Assembly: GCA_018825785.1 (NCBI GenBank)
Contig: JAHKAY010000056.1
Location: forward strand, 1-48,707
Direction: 5' to 3'
Source: Chloroflexota bacterium
GTDB lineage: Bacteria; Chloroflexota; Dehalococcoidia; JACVQG01; JAHKAY01
Length of the DNA: 48,707 nt
This document shows, piece by piece, positions 1 to 7,857 of this stretch. Both the position numbers and the translations under genes were made by a program. Below the pieces are notes generated by a model. It had not been told where the DNA came from, ran no database searches, and worked only from the letters and a program-made list of their open reading frames with translations. Position 1 is the first letter of the stretch. Every line of letters begins with the position of its first letter.

Positions 1-335
1 ATCTCTTGTTATTAAGGGATGAATACCCCTCCACTGATGAGGACCAAGCAGTGCACATCGAGGTTCCCTATCCCGATGCCAGGAGGGACCTCAACCGCTG
101 GTTGCCCCTGGTGAAGTGGCTCCTGGCCATTCCCCACTATGTTGTCCTTGGATTCCTCGGACTCGCTGCCCTGGTCTGCGTTGTGCTCGCCTGGTTTGCC
201 ATCCTCTTCACCGGGCGCTACCCCAGGTCCCTGTTCGACTTCGTGGTGGGCCTATTCCGCTGGTGTCTCAGGGTAGCTGCCTACGCCTTCCTGTTGACCA
301 CCGACCACTACCCCCCCTTCAGCCTCAGCGTCTAG
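1..335 (+). CDS. DUF4389-type membrane protein, 5' end outside window
   Basis: The frame is open from the left edge and closes at 333-335, so the visible 110 or so residues are the C-terminal part of a longer protein. The reading contains a hydrophobic segment (LAIPHYVVLGFLGLAALVCV), then AWFAILFTGRYPR, a second hydrophobic stretch, and a YPPFSL ending. This pattern is typical of DUF4389 membrane domains, which are often present in two copies. The first visible residues (LLRDEYPSTDED) resemble the end of one such copy joined to the start of the next. An in-frame TTG lies at position 6 but is probably internal. The function of the family is unknown. Confidence 0.6.
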   Translation, partial: LLLLRDEYPSTDEDQAVHIEVPYPDARRDLNRWLPLVKWLLAIPHYVVLGFLGLAALVCVVLAWFAILFTGRYPRSLFDFVVGLFRWCLRVAAYAFLLTTDHYPPFSLSV

Positions 336-367
336 AGAGCTAGAAGTGGTCTGCAGAAGTCGTTGAA

Positions 368-535
368 ATGATGGAGGACACAATGACTTCAAAGAGTTCA
401 AGTCAGACGAATCAGGTCACTGATGCCGAAACTGCAGAATCCCGCTCGAATTGGCTCTACAAAGTCGGCGGCTCGGCTGCCCTGCTCGCGGCAGTGATTA
501 TTCCGATCCTAGAAGGAGGGCAGAATGACATTTAG
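368..535 (+). pseudogene. N-terminal remnant of a DUF4386-like membrane paralog
   Basis: A 55-codon reading starts at ATG 368 and stops at 533-535, overlapping the next gene's ATG at 525. A polar N-terminus leads to NWLYKVGGSAALLAAVIIPI. The intact downstream gene has the matching pattern GLYKAGGISVALYIAIGIIAP at the same place, first polar tail and then first membrane segment. This reading stops right after that segment, so it looks like the head of a deleted paralog. It could also be a real small single-span membrane protein. The overlap of the two readings would then reflect translational coupling, helped by the GAAGGAGGG at 512-520 that serves the 525 start. Confidence 0.4.
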
Positions 536-1274
536 AATACAGAAACCAGTAAAGGAGTCTATCGCTGACCCCGACCCGTCATGGAAAGGACTCTATAAGG
601 CAGGGGGCATCTCAGTCGCACTCTACATAGCCATTGGGATAATAGCGCCTGCCGTGCTTCTCCTGAGTTCGAACTACGACGCCAGCATGGATGGGATTGC
701 CACCCTCGAATACATTGCCGCAAATAAATCTTGGTGGATAACTATACAGGCGCTGACCTTGGGCCCGAGCGCCTTAGCAATTGTCCCCTTCATCGCTCTC
801 TACGCGGTGCTTAAGCACGTCAACAAGAGCTACGCTGCGATAGGTGTCCTACTCGCTATCGCCTCCGAGATTCTCTTTCTGGCCTATTTCCCGGTCGTGA
901 ACGGCCTTGTGTACCTGAGCGATAAATACGTGGCAGCTACCACTACTGCACAACGTACTGCTTTCGCGAGCGCAGCTGAGGCTCTGGTCGCACAGAATAA
1001 CGCATATGGTCCCAGTGAAATCGTGCTCGCGGGCGGCATCCTCATCATCTCCCTCATCATGCTGAAGGGTGTATTCCATAAGGGCGTAGCCTATTTGGGC
1101 ATAGCAACTTTTGCTGCAGCCATCATTGGTGCGGCTCTTAAACCCATTCTAGCCATTGCCTACCTGTGGTGGTGGGCTCTCTTCATGGTCTGGTTTGCCG
1201 CGGTTGGCTGGAAACTCTACAGGCTGGGAGCGGGTGGTTTATCAGAATCCAAGGCATCACTGGAGACCAGATGA
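525..1274 (+). CDS. Multi-pass membrane protein, DUF4386-like
   Basis: A 249-residue protein with about six hydrophobic segments and a charged N-terminal tail. A good Shine-Dalgarno (GAAGGAGGG, 512-520) precedes ATG 525. The order of a first helix after GLYKAGG, a long loop around residues 55-75, and an ML-GVFHKGVAYLGI motif near residue 180 fits the DUF4386 family of uncharacterised membrane proteins. The family name is a recollection of pattern, not a search result. It is the only intact copy in a set of three related readings (368-535, this gene, 1271-1851). It is less GC-rich than the core genes downstream. Transport, sensing or a purely structural role cannot be told apart. Confidence 0.6.
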   Translation: MTFRIQKPVKESIADPDPSWKGLYKAGGISVALYIAIGIIAPAVLLLSSNYDASMDGIATLEYIAANKSWWITIQALTLGPSALAIVPFIALYAVLKHVNKSYAAIGVLLAIASEILFLAYFPVVNGLVYLSDKYVAATTTAQRTAFASAAEALVAQNNAYGPSEIVLAGGILIISLIMLKGVFHKGVAYLGIATFAAAIIGAALKPILAIAYLWWWALFMVWFAAVGWKLYRLGAGGLSESKASLETR

Positions 1275-1851
1275 TGTCGCAGACTGAGTCTGACCCGAAT
1301 TTCCAGATTCCAACTGGAAAGGTCTCGTCAGCACAGAGCAGGGCAGAGTCCCGGTAACGACGGTCTTCGACCTGATGATGGCCCGTTTCGATGTGTCTCG
1401 CGGGCTGTCCGGTGAGTATCCCGCGGGCTACCAGGATGATAGTTCCTATCTTCAGCATAAAGCCCAGGAAAAGGCCCTTAACATGCTTTCCCTCAGCAGC
1501 GAGGACGCTGCTGCGGCAACAGATGCAGATAGATCTATGTTTTTGGCGGCAGGGCAGGCCATGCTTGCTATCTACAATGGCACTGCTTTCCACGTGAATT
1601 ACTTAATCGGGGGCGCTGCGCTTCTGATAATCTCATTTGTCATGCTGCGGAGCAATATCTTCAGTAAAGCAACTGCTTATGTGGGAATCCTGGCGGGTGT
1701 ATTGATGTTGGTACCGTCTACGGCAGGGACGATAGGTCTTTATTTCGCGCTCGTTTCTCTCGTGCCCTGGGCGATATTTTCGGTCCTGATTGCCCGAAGG
1801 CTCTTCCAGCTAGGACAGGGCGTCTCGGCTGAGAAAGCATTGAGAAGCTGA
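1271..1851 (+). pseudogene. Internally deleted DUF4386-like paralog
   Basis: ATG 1271 overlaps the TGA of the preceding gene (ATGA) and opens 28 codons of a polar, SR-rich tail that ends at a TAA at 1355-1357. A second frame, 1375-1851, then encodes 158 residues that align with the C-terminal half of the neighbouring 249-residue protein: shared spacing of A-R--F--A, GG-LIIS--ML, AY-GI and a final L--LG-G. The first two membrane helices are missing and the two pieces are in separate frames. The simplest reading is a decayed tandem duplicate. The 1375 reading alone could still give a four-helix protein, but no ribosome binding site is apparent for it. Confidence 0.5.
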
Positions 1852-1928
1852 AGGGGTTACCCATAAAAACCGTTTACCCAGCCTAAAAGGCCCCCGATTT
1901 CAACGGCCAGGCCACCCCCAAACCGTGC

Positions 1929-1934
1929 TATAAT
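1929..1934 (+). promoter_or_regulatory. -10 box ahead of tmk operon
   Basis: An exact TATAAT sits about 30 nt before the tmk start, in the 113-nt gap after the membrane-protein remnants. No convincing -35 is found at the usual spacing, so only the -10 element is claimed. Predicted transcription would begin near 1941 and give a leader of about 24 nt containing the tmk Shine-Dalgarno GGAAAGGAGG (1944-1953). Confidence 0.4.
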
Positions 1935-1964
1935 CTGGGCGCCGGAAAGGAGGCCCCTTAGACC

Positions 1965-2729
1965 GTGGCCCTGTTTATCGTCTTTGAGGGGGGGGATGGG
2001 TCGGGCAAGACCACCCAGGCCGGCCTGCTCTTCAACAGGCTCTGCCGGGAGAAAAGGAGCATCAAGCTCCTTTCTGAACCGGGGGGCACCGCCCTTGGCG
2101 ACTACATAAAGGACCTGTTCGTTCTCCCCAGGGAGCTACCTGTAGGGGGAAGATTGAAATACATCCTTACCTCCGGGGGGAAAGGGCCGCAGATACCTTT
2201 CGATGTCCTTGTTCACATGACGCCTGAGACAGAGCTCTTCCTCTTCTCCGCCGCCCGGGCCCAGCTGGTCTCGGAAGAAATCACGCCCTCCCTGCAAAAG
2301 GGGATATCCGTTATCTGTGTGCGCTATGTCTACTCCACCCTGGCCTATCAGGGCTTTGGCCGGGAAATGGACCTGGACTTTGTCCGCCGGGTCTGCCGGG
2401 TGGCTACGGGAGACCTCCTGCCCGATATTGTCTTCCTCCTGGATGTAGACCCTGCCCACGCCCTCCGCCGCAAAGGTGGCTCGGAGGAGGCCAGCCGCTT
2501 TGAGGCCGAAGAGCTTGGCTTCCACCAGAGGATAAGGGAGGGCTATCTCCAGCTGGCCCAGGAGGACCCCGGGCGGTGGACCATCCTGGACGCCTCCCGG
2601 CCAAAAAGGAAAATCGCCGAAGATGTCTACTCCGCCGTTATGGCAAAGATGAGGGAAGGACCAGAAAGTCCCAGAAAGAAAACAGGCCCCCAGGCAAGCC
2701 AGAAGTGGCCCCAAGAAAAGATGCTCTAG
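1965..2729 (+). CDS. tmk: Thymidylate kinase with insertion and C-terminal tail
   Basis: Phosphorylates dTMP to dTDP with ATP in the dTTP pathway. The P-loop EGGDGSGKTT is at residues 8-17, followed by SEPGGT (dTMP-binding), ELFLFSAARAQ and the VRYVYSTLAYQG region, in the usual order. The protein is 254 residues against about 205-215 for typical family members. An extra segment of about 20-25 residues sits between the SEPGGT region and ELFLF, and a basic, proline-rich tail of about 25 residues follows the last conserved helix. Start is GTG 1965, 12 nt after GGAAAGGAGG. It is first gene of a tight operon with hpt and ade. Confidence 0.88.
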   Translation: MALFIVFEGGDGSGKTTQAGLLFNRLCREKRSIKLLSEPGGTALGDYIKDLFVLPRELPVGGRLKYILTSGGKGPQIPFDVLVHMTPETELFLFSAARAQLVSEEITPSLQKGISVICVRYVYSTLAYQGFGREMDLDFVRRVCRVATGDLLPDIVFLLDVDPAHALRRKGGSEEASRFEAEELGFHQRIREGYLQLAQEDPGRWTILDASRPKRKIAEDVYSAVMAKMREGPESPRKKTGPQASQKWPQEKML

Positions 2730-2740
2730 AAGGTCCGGGG

Positions 2741-3262
2741 GTGACGGCCCGCCTGCGGCCCCTCCTGGACCGGGAGAAGATTCAGGCCATGGTAGAGGCC
2801 CTGGCCCAGCGCATCCAGCAGGACTACCAGGGCAAGAGCCCCCTCATAGTAGGGACCCTCAAAGGCTCCTTTATCTTCCTCGCCGACCTGGTGCGCCGGC
2901 TGGACCTCCCCCTGGAGGTGGACTTCGTCCAGGTCCAGAGCTATGCCGGCACGGAGAGCTCGGGGCGGTGTCGGGTGAACCTCCCCCTCAGCACGCCGGT
3001 CCGGGGCCGGGATGTCCTGGTGGTGGAGGACATCGTGGATACAGGCACCACGCTCAACTGCCTTATGGAATACCTCAAGAGGAAGAGGCCCGCCTCCCTC
3101 CGCCTCTGCGCCATCTTTGACAAGCCCTCCCGGAGAAAGGTCCCCGTGCATATTGACTACCTGGGCTTTGAGCTGCCGGATGAGTTTGTGGTGGGCTACG
3201 GCCTGGACTGCGACCAGGGCTACCGCCACCTCCCCGACCTCTGGGCCCTGGAGGAGAAATGA
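2741..3262 (+). CDS. hpt: Hypoxanthine phosphoribosyltransferase
   Basis: Converts hypoxanthine or guanine plus PRPP to IMP or GMP. The PRPP-binding signature VLVVEDIVDTGTTL is at about residues 92-105, and the LKGSF motif at about 40-44. The C-terminal VGYGLD segment completes the purine pocket. Start GTG 2741 is chosen because AGAAGG lies 7 nt upstream and it gives 173 residues, the normal family length. Longer in-frame starts would overlap tmk by 150 nt. It lies 11 nt after tmk and overlaps ade by 4 nt, so salvage of hypoxanthine and deamination of adenine are co-expressed. Confidence 0.9.
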   Translation: MTARLRPLLDREKIQAMVEALAQRIQQDYQGKSPLIVGTLKGSFIFLADLVRRLDLPLEVDFVQVQSYAGTESSGRCRVNLPLSTPVRGRDVLVVEDIVDTGTTLNCLMEYLKRKRPASLRLCAIFDKPSRRKVPVHIDYLGFELPDEFVVGYGLDCDQGYRHLPDLWALEEK

Positions 3263-4947
3263 GAGACCTCATCGCCGTGGCCCGGGGGGAGGCCCCCGCC
3301 GACTTGGTGCTGAAGAACGCCCGCATCATCAACACCTTCACCGGGGAGATAGAAAAGGCCAGCGTAGCCGTGCACCAGGACAGGATAGCCGGGGTGGGGG
3401 ACTACCGGCAGGGAAAAGAGGTCCTGGACCTGGAGGGGAGCTATCTCTGCCCCGGGCTCATTGACGGCCATGTCCACCCCGAGAGCAGCTATCTCCATCC
3501 CGCCCAGTATGCCATGGCGGTGGTGCCCCGTGGCACTACGGCCATCGTTACTGACCTGCATGAGATAGCCAATGTGGCCGGGCTGGAGGGCCTGCGCTTC
3601 TTCCTCCGCTGGTCAAAGAGGCTGCCCCTGGACCTCTTCCTCCTGGCCCCCTCCTGCGTCCCCGCCACCCCCCTGGAGACCGCCGGGGCAAGCCTGGGCC
3701 CCCAGGAAATAAAAAGGGCCCTGGGCTGGAAAGGGGTGGTGGGCCTGGGGGAGATGATGAACTTCCCCGGCGTCCTGGCCGGGGATAGCCATGTCCTGGA
3801 AAAGCTCTCCGCCGCCCGGGGTAAGGTCCGGGACGGCCACGCCCCGGGGCTTGGCGGGAAGGACCTCAATGCCTATATTGCCTCGGGCATCTCCTCCGAC
3901 CACGAGACAACTACCTATGAGGAGGGGCAGGAGAAGCTGAGGCGCGGGATGTGGCTGATGCTCAGGGAAGGCTCCTCCGAGAAGAACCTGGAGGCCCTCC
4001 TCCCCCTGGTGACGGACAAGACCTATCACCGCTGTCTGCTGGTGGTGGATGACCGCACCTGTGGGGACATCTTGCGGGAGGGGGACATGGATGCGGTGGT
4101 CCGCCGGGCCATCGCCCTGGGGCTGGACCCGGTGAGGGCCATAGCCCTGGCCACCCTCAACCCCGCCCGCCGCTTCGGCCTTGAGGGCTACGGGGCCGTA
4201 GCCCCCGGGTATATAGCCAACCTCATCGCGGTAAGAGACCTGAAGGAGTTCCGCGTGGACCTGATCTTCCACCACGGCCGGCTGGTGGCCCGAGAGGGCA
4301 GGCCCCTCTTCTCCTCCCGGCCCCGCCATGCCCTGGCCTCAACCATGAAGGTCAGGTCCTTTTCCAGAGAGGACCTGAAGCTCCCCGCCGCCCGCGCCCC
4401 CCTCCCCGTCATCCAGGTCATCCCGGGCCAGATTCTCACCCGGAAGGCCCATTTACCCCTCAAAATAGAAAGGGGCGAAGTCGTCCCGGACCCACAGAGG
4501 GACATCCTGAAGGCGGTGGTGGTGGAGCGGCACCGGGCCACGGGGAACATCGGCCTGGGGCTGGTGAGGGGCTTCGGCCTGCGGGAGGGGGCCCTGGCCT
4601 CCTCCGTGGCCCACGACTCCCACAACATCGTGGCCGTAGGGGCCGGGGATGCGGACCTCTACGCCGCCATACAGGAGATAATCAGGCTGGGCGGGGGGCT
4701 GGTGGTGACGAGGGGCGGAAAAGCCCTGGCCTCCCTCCCCCTCCCCATCGCCGGGCTTTTATCCGACCTGCCCCTAGAGGAGGTGGTGGCCCGGCTGGAG
4801 AGGCTCCAGGCCCTGGCCCGGGGGCTGGGCTGCCCCCTCCCCTCGCCGTTCGCCACCCTCTCGTTTATTGCCCTCCCCGTCATCCCCGAACTCAGACTCA
4901 CGGACAAGGGCCTGGTGGATGTGGACTCTTTCCGTGTTATTGACTAA
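3259..4947 (+). CDS. ade: Adenine deaminase
   Basis: Hydrolyses adenine to hypoxanthine and ammonia, supplying the substrate of the upstream Hpt. The amidohydrolase metal motif GHVHPESS is at residues 70-77, and later GEMMNFPGVL (near 165), DGHAPGL (near 197) and SDHETT follow in the order expected of the Ade family. The C-terminal domain carries ASSVAHDSHNI and a final VIPELRLTDKGLVD. At 562 residues it is a normal length. The ATG overlaps the hpt stop (ATGA, 3259-3262), so translation is coupled. It is clearly of the adenine deaminase branch rather than a dihydroorotase or hydantoinase. Confidence 0.92.
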   Translation: MRDLIAVARGEAPADLVLKNARIINTFTGEIEKASVAVHQDRIAGVGDYRQGKEVLDLEGSYLCPGLIDGHVHPESSYLHPAQYAMAVVPRGTTAIVTDLHEIANVAGLEGLRFFLRWSKRLPLDLFLLAPSCVPATPLETAGASLGPQEIKRALGWKGVVGLGEMMNFPGVLAGDSHVLEKLSAARGKVRDGHAPGLGGKDLNAYIASGISSDHETTTYEEGQEKLRRGMWLMLREGSSEKNLEALLPLVTDKTYHRCLLVVDDRTCGDILREGDMDAVVRRAIALGLDPVRAIALATLNPARRFGLEGYGAVAPGYIANLIAVRDLKEFRVDLIFHHGRLVAREGRPLFSSRPRHALASTMKVRSFSREDLKLPAARAPLPVIQVIPGQILTRKAHLPLKIERGEVVPDPQRDILKAVVVERHRATGNIGLGLVRGFGLREGALASSVAHDSHNIVAVGAGDADLYAAIQEIIRLGGGLVVTRGGKALASLPLPIAGLLSDLPLEEVVARLERLQALARGLGCPLPSPFATLSFIALPVIPELRLTDKGLVDVDSFRVID

Positions 4948-5513
4948 GGAAGCCCACCAGCGACAGTTACCTACCCTGAAGGAACTGAGGCCAAGCGGAT
5001 GAATGACGCCTCATATTTACCGGTCGAGCCCAAACTGGGTTCCAGGGGCTTTGGTACCACCAGCCTCAGGACTAACGGGCCATTGAGCCCTGTTCGGCTT
5101 TCGCTTAGACTTTAGTTTGGTCAAGATATGGTTAAGGAAAGTCATGATTGGGTAAAGAACTGTTGAGAAAGGGTTAAGGACGGTTTGATGCAGAATGGCA
5201 GGTTCGGAACAGCGATGAGACGGGGGATTGCCCCTGTCTTGCTGCTGGGCATGTTGTAGATGTCCTGGACCGGGGTTCTCTTCCTTACCGCCCTGCTGGT
5301 GGGCTTGAGTCTGGGAGCGGGGTTTGCCCGGGCCTGGTGGGAGAGCCGGCGTGGCCCCCAACCCCATGGGAGTGAAGATCACACCAAGTCTAAGAGGGGC
5401 TCCACCTGGCAGCCAACGAGCCAAGAACCTGAACGCACTGGGCCTCAGTCTGAGGCAGGAGCCGCTAGGACTCCATTGCATCTCCCCCGAGAGGGGGCCA
5501 GGGGCAGACGGGT
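4948..5513. other. Intergenic region with phased boxes and a possible small ORF
   Basis: This 566-nt gap lies between ade (+) and sbcD (-), which converge. It has a phased array of GTTAAG-like boxes (5120-5193, listed separately). A weak + reading at 5260-5517 (85 residues) begins with one hydrophobic segment (LFLTALLVGLSLGAGFA) followed by a low-complexity polar tail. It has no ribosome binding site and follows directly on the stop of a 23-codon reading in another frame. It may be a decayed single-span membrane protein. No tRNA, terminator or other gene is apparent. Confidence 0.4.
5120..5193 (+). repeat. Seven GTTAAG-like boxes at alternating 11/10-bp spacing
   Basis: Boxes beginning with GT start at 5120, 5131, 5141, 5152, 5162, 5173 and 5183. 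Their first six bases are GTCAAG, GTTAAG, GTCATG, GTAAAG, GTTGAG, GTTAAG and GTTTGA. The spacing alternates 11, 10, 11, 10, 11, 10, which averages 10.5 bp, one turn of B-DNA. The same stretch also reads as three 21-bp units. A decayed heptad-repeat coding sequence would explain the 21-bp period but not the half-period, because the half-period boxes fall in a different codon phase. Confidence 0.55.
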
Positions 5514-6731
5514 CTAGACCCCTTCCAGTTTCTCCCGTAGTAGTCTCTTGCCATACTCCAGGAGCCGGGCCTTTCTCTCTGCGGGGACCTGTTTTATCTC
5601 TAGATACAGCTCCAGGGCCTTTTCGGGGGGGAGGCCGCGGGCTTCCACGTCCAGGCGGGGGCGGGCCTTCCTCTCTACCTGGACAGCCAGCGGCAGGGCG
5701 AAATAGGCCTCCCTCAGGGCCTTTCTCACCTCGGCCTCGTTGATAGCAGCCCCCTCCACCAGCTTCACCTGCACCCGGACAATGGCCCCCTTGATTTCCT
5801 CTGCCCTAAGCGAGATGGCCTCCAGCACGGCCCGGGTGGGGTCGGCCCCCGGGTCGGGGTTTATCTCTATGGTGAGAAAACGGCGGGCGGGGGTGGGGTG
5901 GAAGGTGGGGAGGGCCTCTTTCCCCTTTATGTCAACAACGAAGAAGCCCTTCTCACCCCCCTCCTCCGAGAAGTCCAGCCGCTCCAGGCTCCCGGAGTAG
6001 GCTACAACCGGGCGGTCCTGCCGCAGGATTTGCTGGCGGTGGATATGGCCCAGGGCGATATAGGAGAAGGCCTCGCGGGCCAGGTTGGCCGCCTGGAAGA
6101 CCGGCTCCCTCCCCACCACCATCCCCCTCTCCGAGCCCACCTTTGCCCCGTAGACCCAGAAGTGGGCCGCCAGCACCGCCGGCACCCCCGGGTCCAGGTT
6201 CTTTACTTCTTCGTCAAGCACCCCGTAGACTTTCTCCTCCACCCTCCGGTCCAGCTCCTCCATGCCCAGGCCCCGGGCCTCCTCCCTGGCGAGGAAGGCC
6301 CCCGGGCGGGGCCAGGGCAGGGCCACTACCTGCAAGGGGCCCGATTTTGTTTCCACCCGGAAGGTCCCGGCCCGGTGGGCCACGGTGAGGTTCTTCACGG
6401 CCAGAGCGGGGAAGACCTCCAGGGCCGCCGCCCTCCCCACCCCGGCGGGCGTATCGTGGTTCCCCGTAAGGAGAAGGACGGGAACGTCTTTTGAGGCCAG
6501 CCTGGCGAGCCTGCGGGCAAACTCCCTCTGCTCCGTGGGCTCGGGGCGGCGGCTCTTGTAGGCGTCCCCGCAGAAGAGGACCAGGTCAACATCCCCCTCC
6601 AATGCCCGCTCAACCACCACATCCAGGCAGCGCAGAAAGTCCCCCAGGCGGGAGGAAAGCCCCGTGGCGGGGTCTATATGCCCGTAGGTTTCAACCCCCA
6701 GGTGAAGGTCAGAGAAATGGAGGAGCTTCAC
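5514..6731 (-). CDS. sbcD: Exonuclease SbcD/Mre11 homolog
   Basis: Mn-dependent nuclease subunit of the SbcCD complex, which processes hairpins and double-strand breaks. The calcineurin-like phosphoesterase motifs appear in order: SDLHLG (D8, H10), FCGDAY, LLTGNHD, LAAHFWV and ALGHIHR. The C-terminal third is the variable capping domain. At 405 residues it has normal length. Start is GTG 6731 after GAGGGGTGAG. No SbcC ATPase lies beside it within the window, which is unusual because the pair is normally co-transcribed. Confidence 0.85.
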   Translation of the reverse strand: MKLLHFSDLHLGVETYGHIDPATGLSSRLGDFLRCLDVVVERALEGDVDLVLFCGDAYKSRRPEPTEQREFARRLARLASKDVPVLLLTGNHDTPAGVGRAAALEVFPALAVKNLTVAHRAGTFRVETKSGPLQVVALPWPRPGAFLAREEARGLGMEELDRRVEEKVYGVLDEEVKNLDPGVPAVLAAHFWVYGAKVGSERGMVVGREPVFQAANLAREAFSYIALGHIHRQQILRQDRPVVAYSGSLERLDFSEEGGEKGFFVVDIKGKEALPTFHPTPARRFLTIEINPDPGADPTRAVLEAISLRAEEIKGAIVRVQVKLVEGAAINEAEVRKALREAYFALPLAVQVERKARPRLDVEARGLPPEKALELYLEIKQVPAERKARLLEYGKRLLREKLEGV

Positions 6732-6925
6732 CTCACCCCTCTCTCCTCAAGTGGCACCTTGCGGAACTTCTTAGCACGCATGTTTGCCTTGACAAAATCA
6801 TGCAACAGATGTTAGCCTATAACTGGCGACCAGAAAATGGGTCGGAGCGAAAGCTCACGGGTTGTCTCTGAATAAGAGGCAAGCTTTGGCTGGGAGGAAA
6901 GAACCCGCCCTGACGGTCGCCATTT

Positions 6926-7747
6926 TTATTTCCCTCCGAAGAGACAGTCAATAAACAAGTAGTCTCTTTGTACGCCTGGGGGCCTTGTCGTGAAGCCACT
7001 CTCCCAGGCCTTCCCACCATCGTCCTTCAAGAGTAACGGATAAAGGAGACGCATCAGGCTTGCCCGGCCGACACTCCGTCCAGCTTTAATATAGGAACAC
7101 GCTCTGACCCCTTTGAGCCAACAAACTACGCAAGTGGGCAATCGCTGACCCAGCAGGCTTTCGACATATTCTCGGCCCAGTCCCGCGATGACATCAGCTA
7201 GCTGCAGCATGAGACTACTCCCCGACTTGGTAAAAAGGAGCCAATCTGCTCTTGCCTTCTTCCAGTCGAGCCGCTTATCTCGCTGGAACTGCGCTCTTAT
7301 TGCTTCTTCACACCCCGCCCACCCAACCTCGTCAAATACTAGCTGGAAGTAGGTGTCACTTCTCTTGAAGAATTTCTCCGAGAATGGCCCTATGGGGACA
7401 TAATGAATTAGACTGACTAGCCTCTTAGTCTTCGGGTCTTTCAGGTCCTCTTCTTTGACTCGCTCCTTGAAGACCGGGACGAGGATTACTTCTACCTTAG
7501 CTTCAGATAATAAAGCTAGGGCCTTTCTTCTGGAAGGATGGTGTCTAAGGCTCCTGTATTTCAATTCCGCATCTGGGCGACAACCAATGGTCCTCTTGAT
7601 ACCTAGTACGACACCTTGGTTGTGCCAGATGTCCTCTTCTTTGGTAATCACCCAGGTGATGCAAAGGGTCCTAGAAGCGCCTGCAACTCCTGGGTCGCCG
7701 TCATCGCCCGAGAAGTCCGAGAATATTCGGTGTGTGAAAGGCCTCAT
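6926..7747 (-). CDS. DUF3800 domain protein
   Basis: N-terminal IFSDFSGDDGDPG matches the acidic DESGD-type motif of DUF3800 proteins, a family predicted to have an RNase H-like fold. The late LMLQLADVIAGLGREYVE matches the conserved LQLAD-IAG helix. A middle ELKYRSLR segment also fits. An upstream in-frame GTG at 7768 is possible, but ATG 7747 places the motif close to the N-terminus as in relatives; no strong ribosome binding site marks either. Base composition is lower in GC than sbcD and glyS on either side. DUF3800 genes are commonly carried by phages and defence or mobile regions, so recent acquisition is likely. Function unknown. Confidence 0.7.
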   Translation of the reverse strand: MRPFTHRIFSDFSGDDGDPGVAGASRTLCITWVITKEEDIWHNQGVVLGIKRTIGCRPDAELKYRSLRHHPSRRKALALLSEAKVEVILVPVFKERVKEEDLKDPKTKRLVSLIHYVPIGPFSEKFFKRSDTYFQLVFDEVGWAGCEEAIRAQFQRDKRLDWKKARADWLLFTKSGSSLMLQLADVIAGLGREYVESLLGQRLPTCVVCWLKGVRACSYIKAGRSVGRASLMRLLYPLLLKDDGGKAWESGFTTRPPGVQRDYLFIDCLFGGK

Positions 7748-7857
7748 GTCCGCCATCAGCTGCTGCACACACTCGTTGACAAATGCCCCTCATTGTGGTG
7801 GTTTATCCACTTCGTCCCGGAATAACGGGTTCTGTTAGACATTTCCCACATCCCTCC

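Noticed and set aside
2576-2740. Longer start for hpt within tmk
   Set aside because: It would overlap tmk by about 150 nt and add a non-conserved basic segment; GTG 2741 has a ribosome binding site and gives family length.
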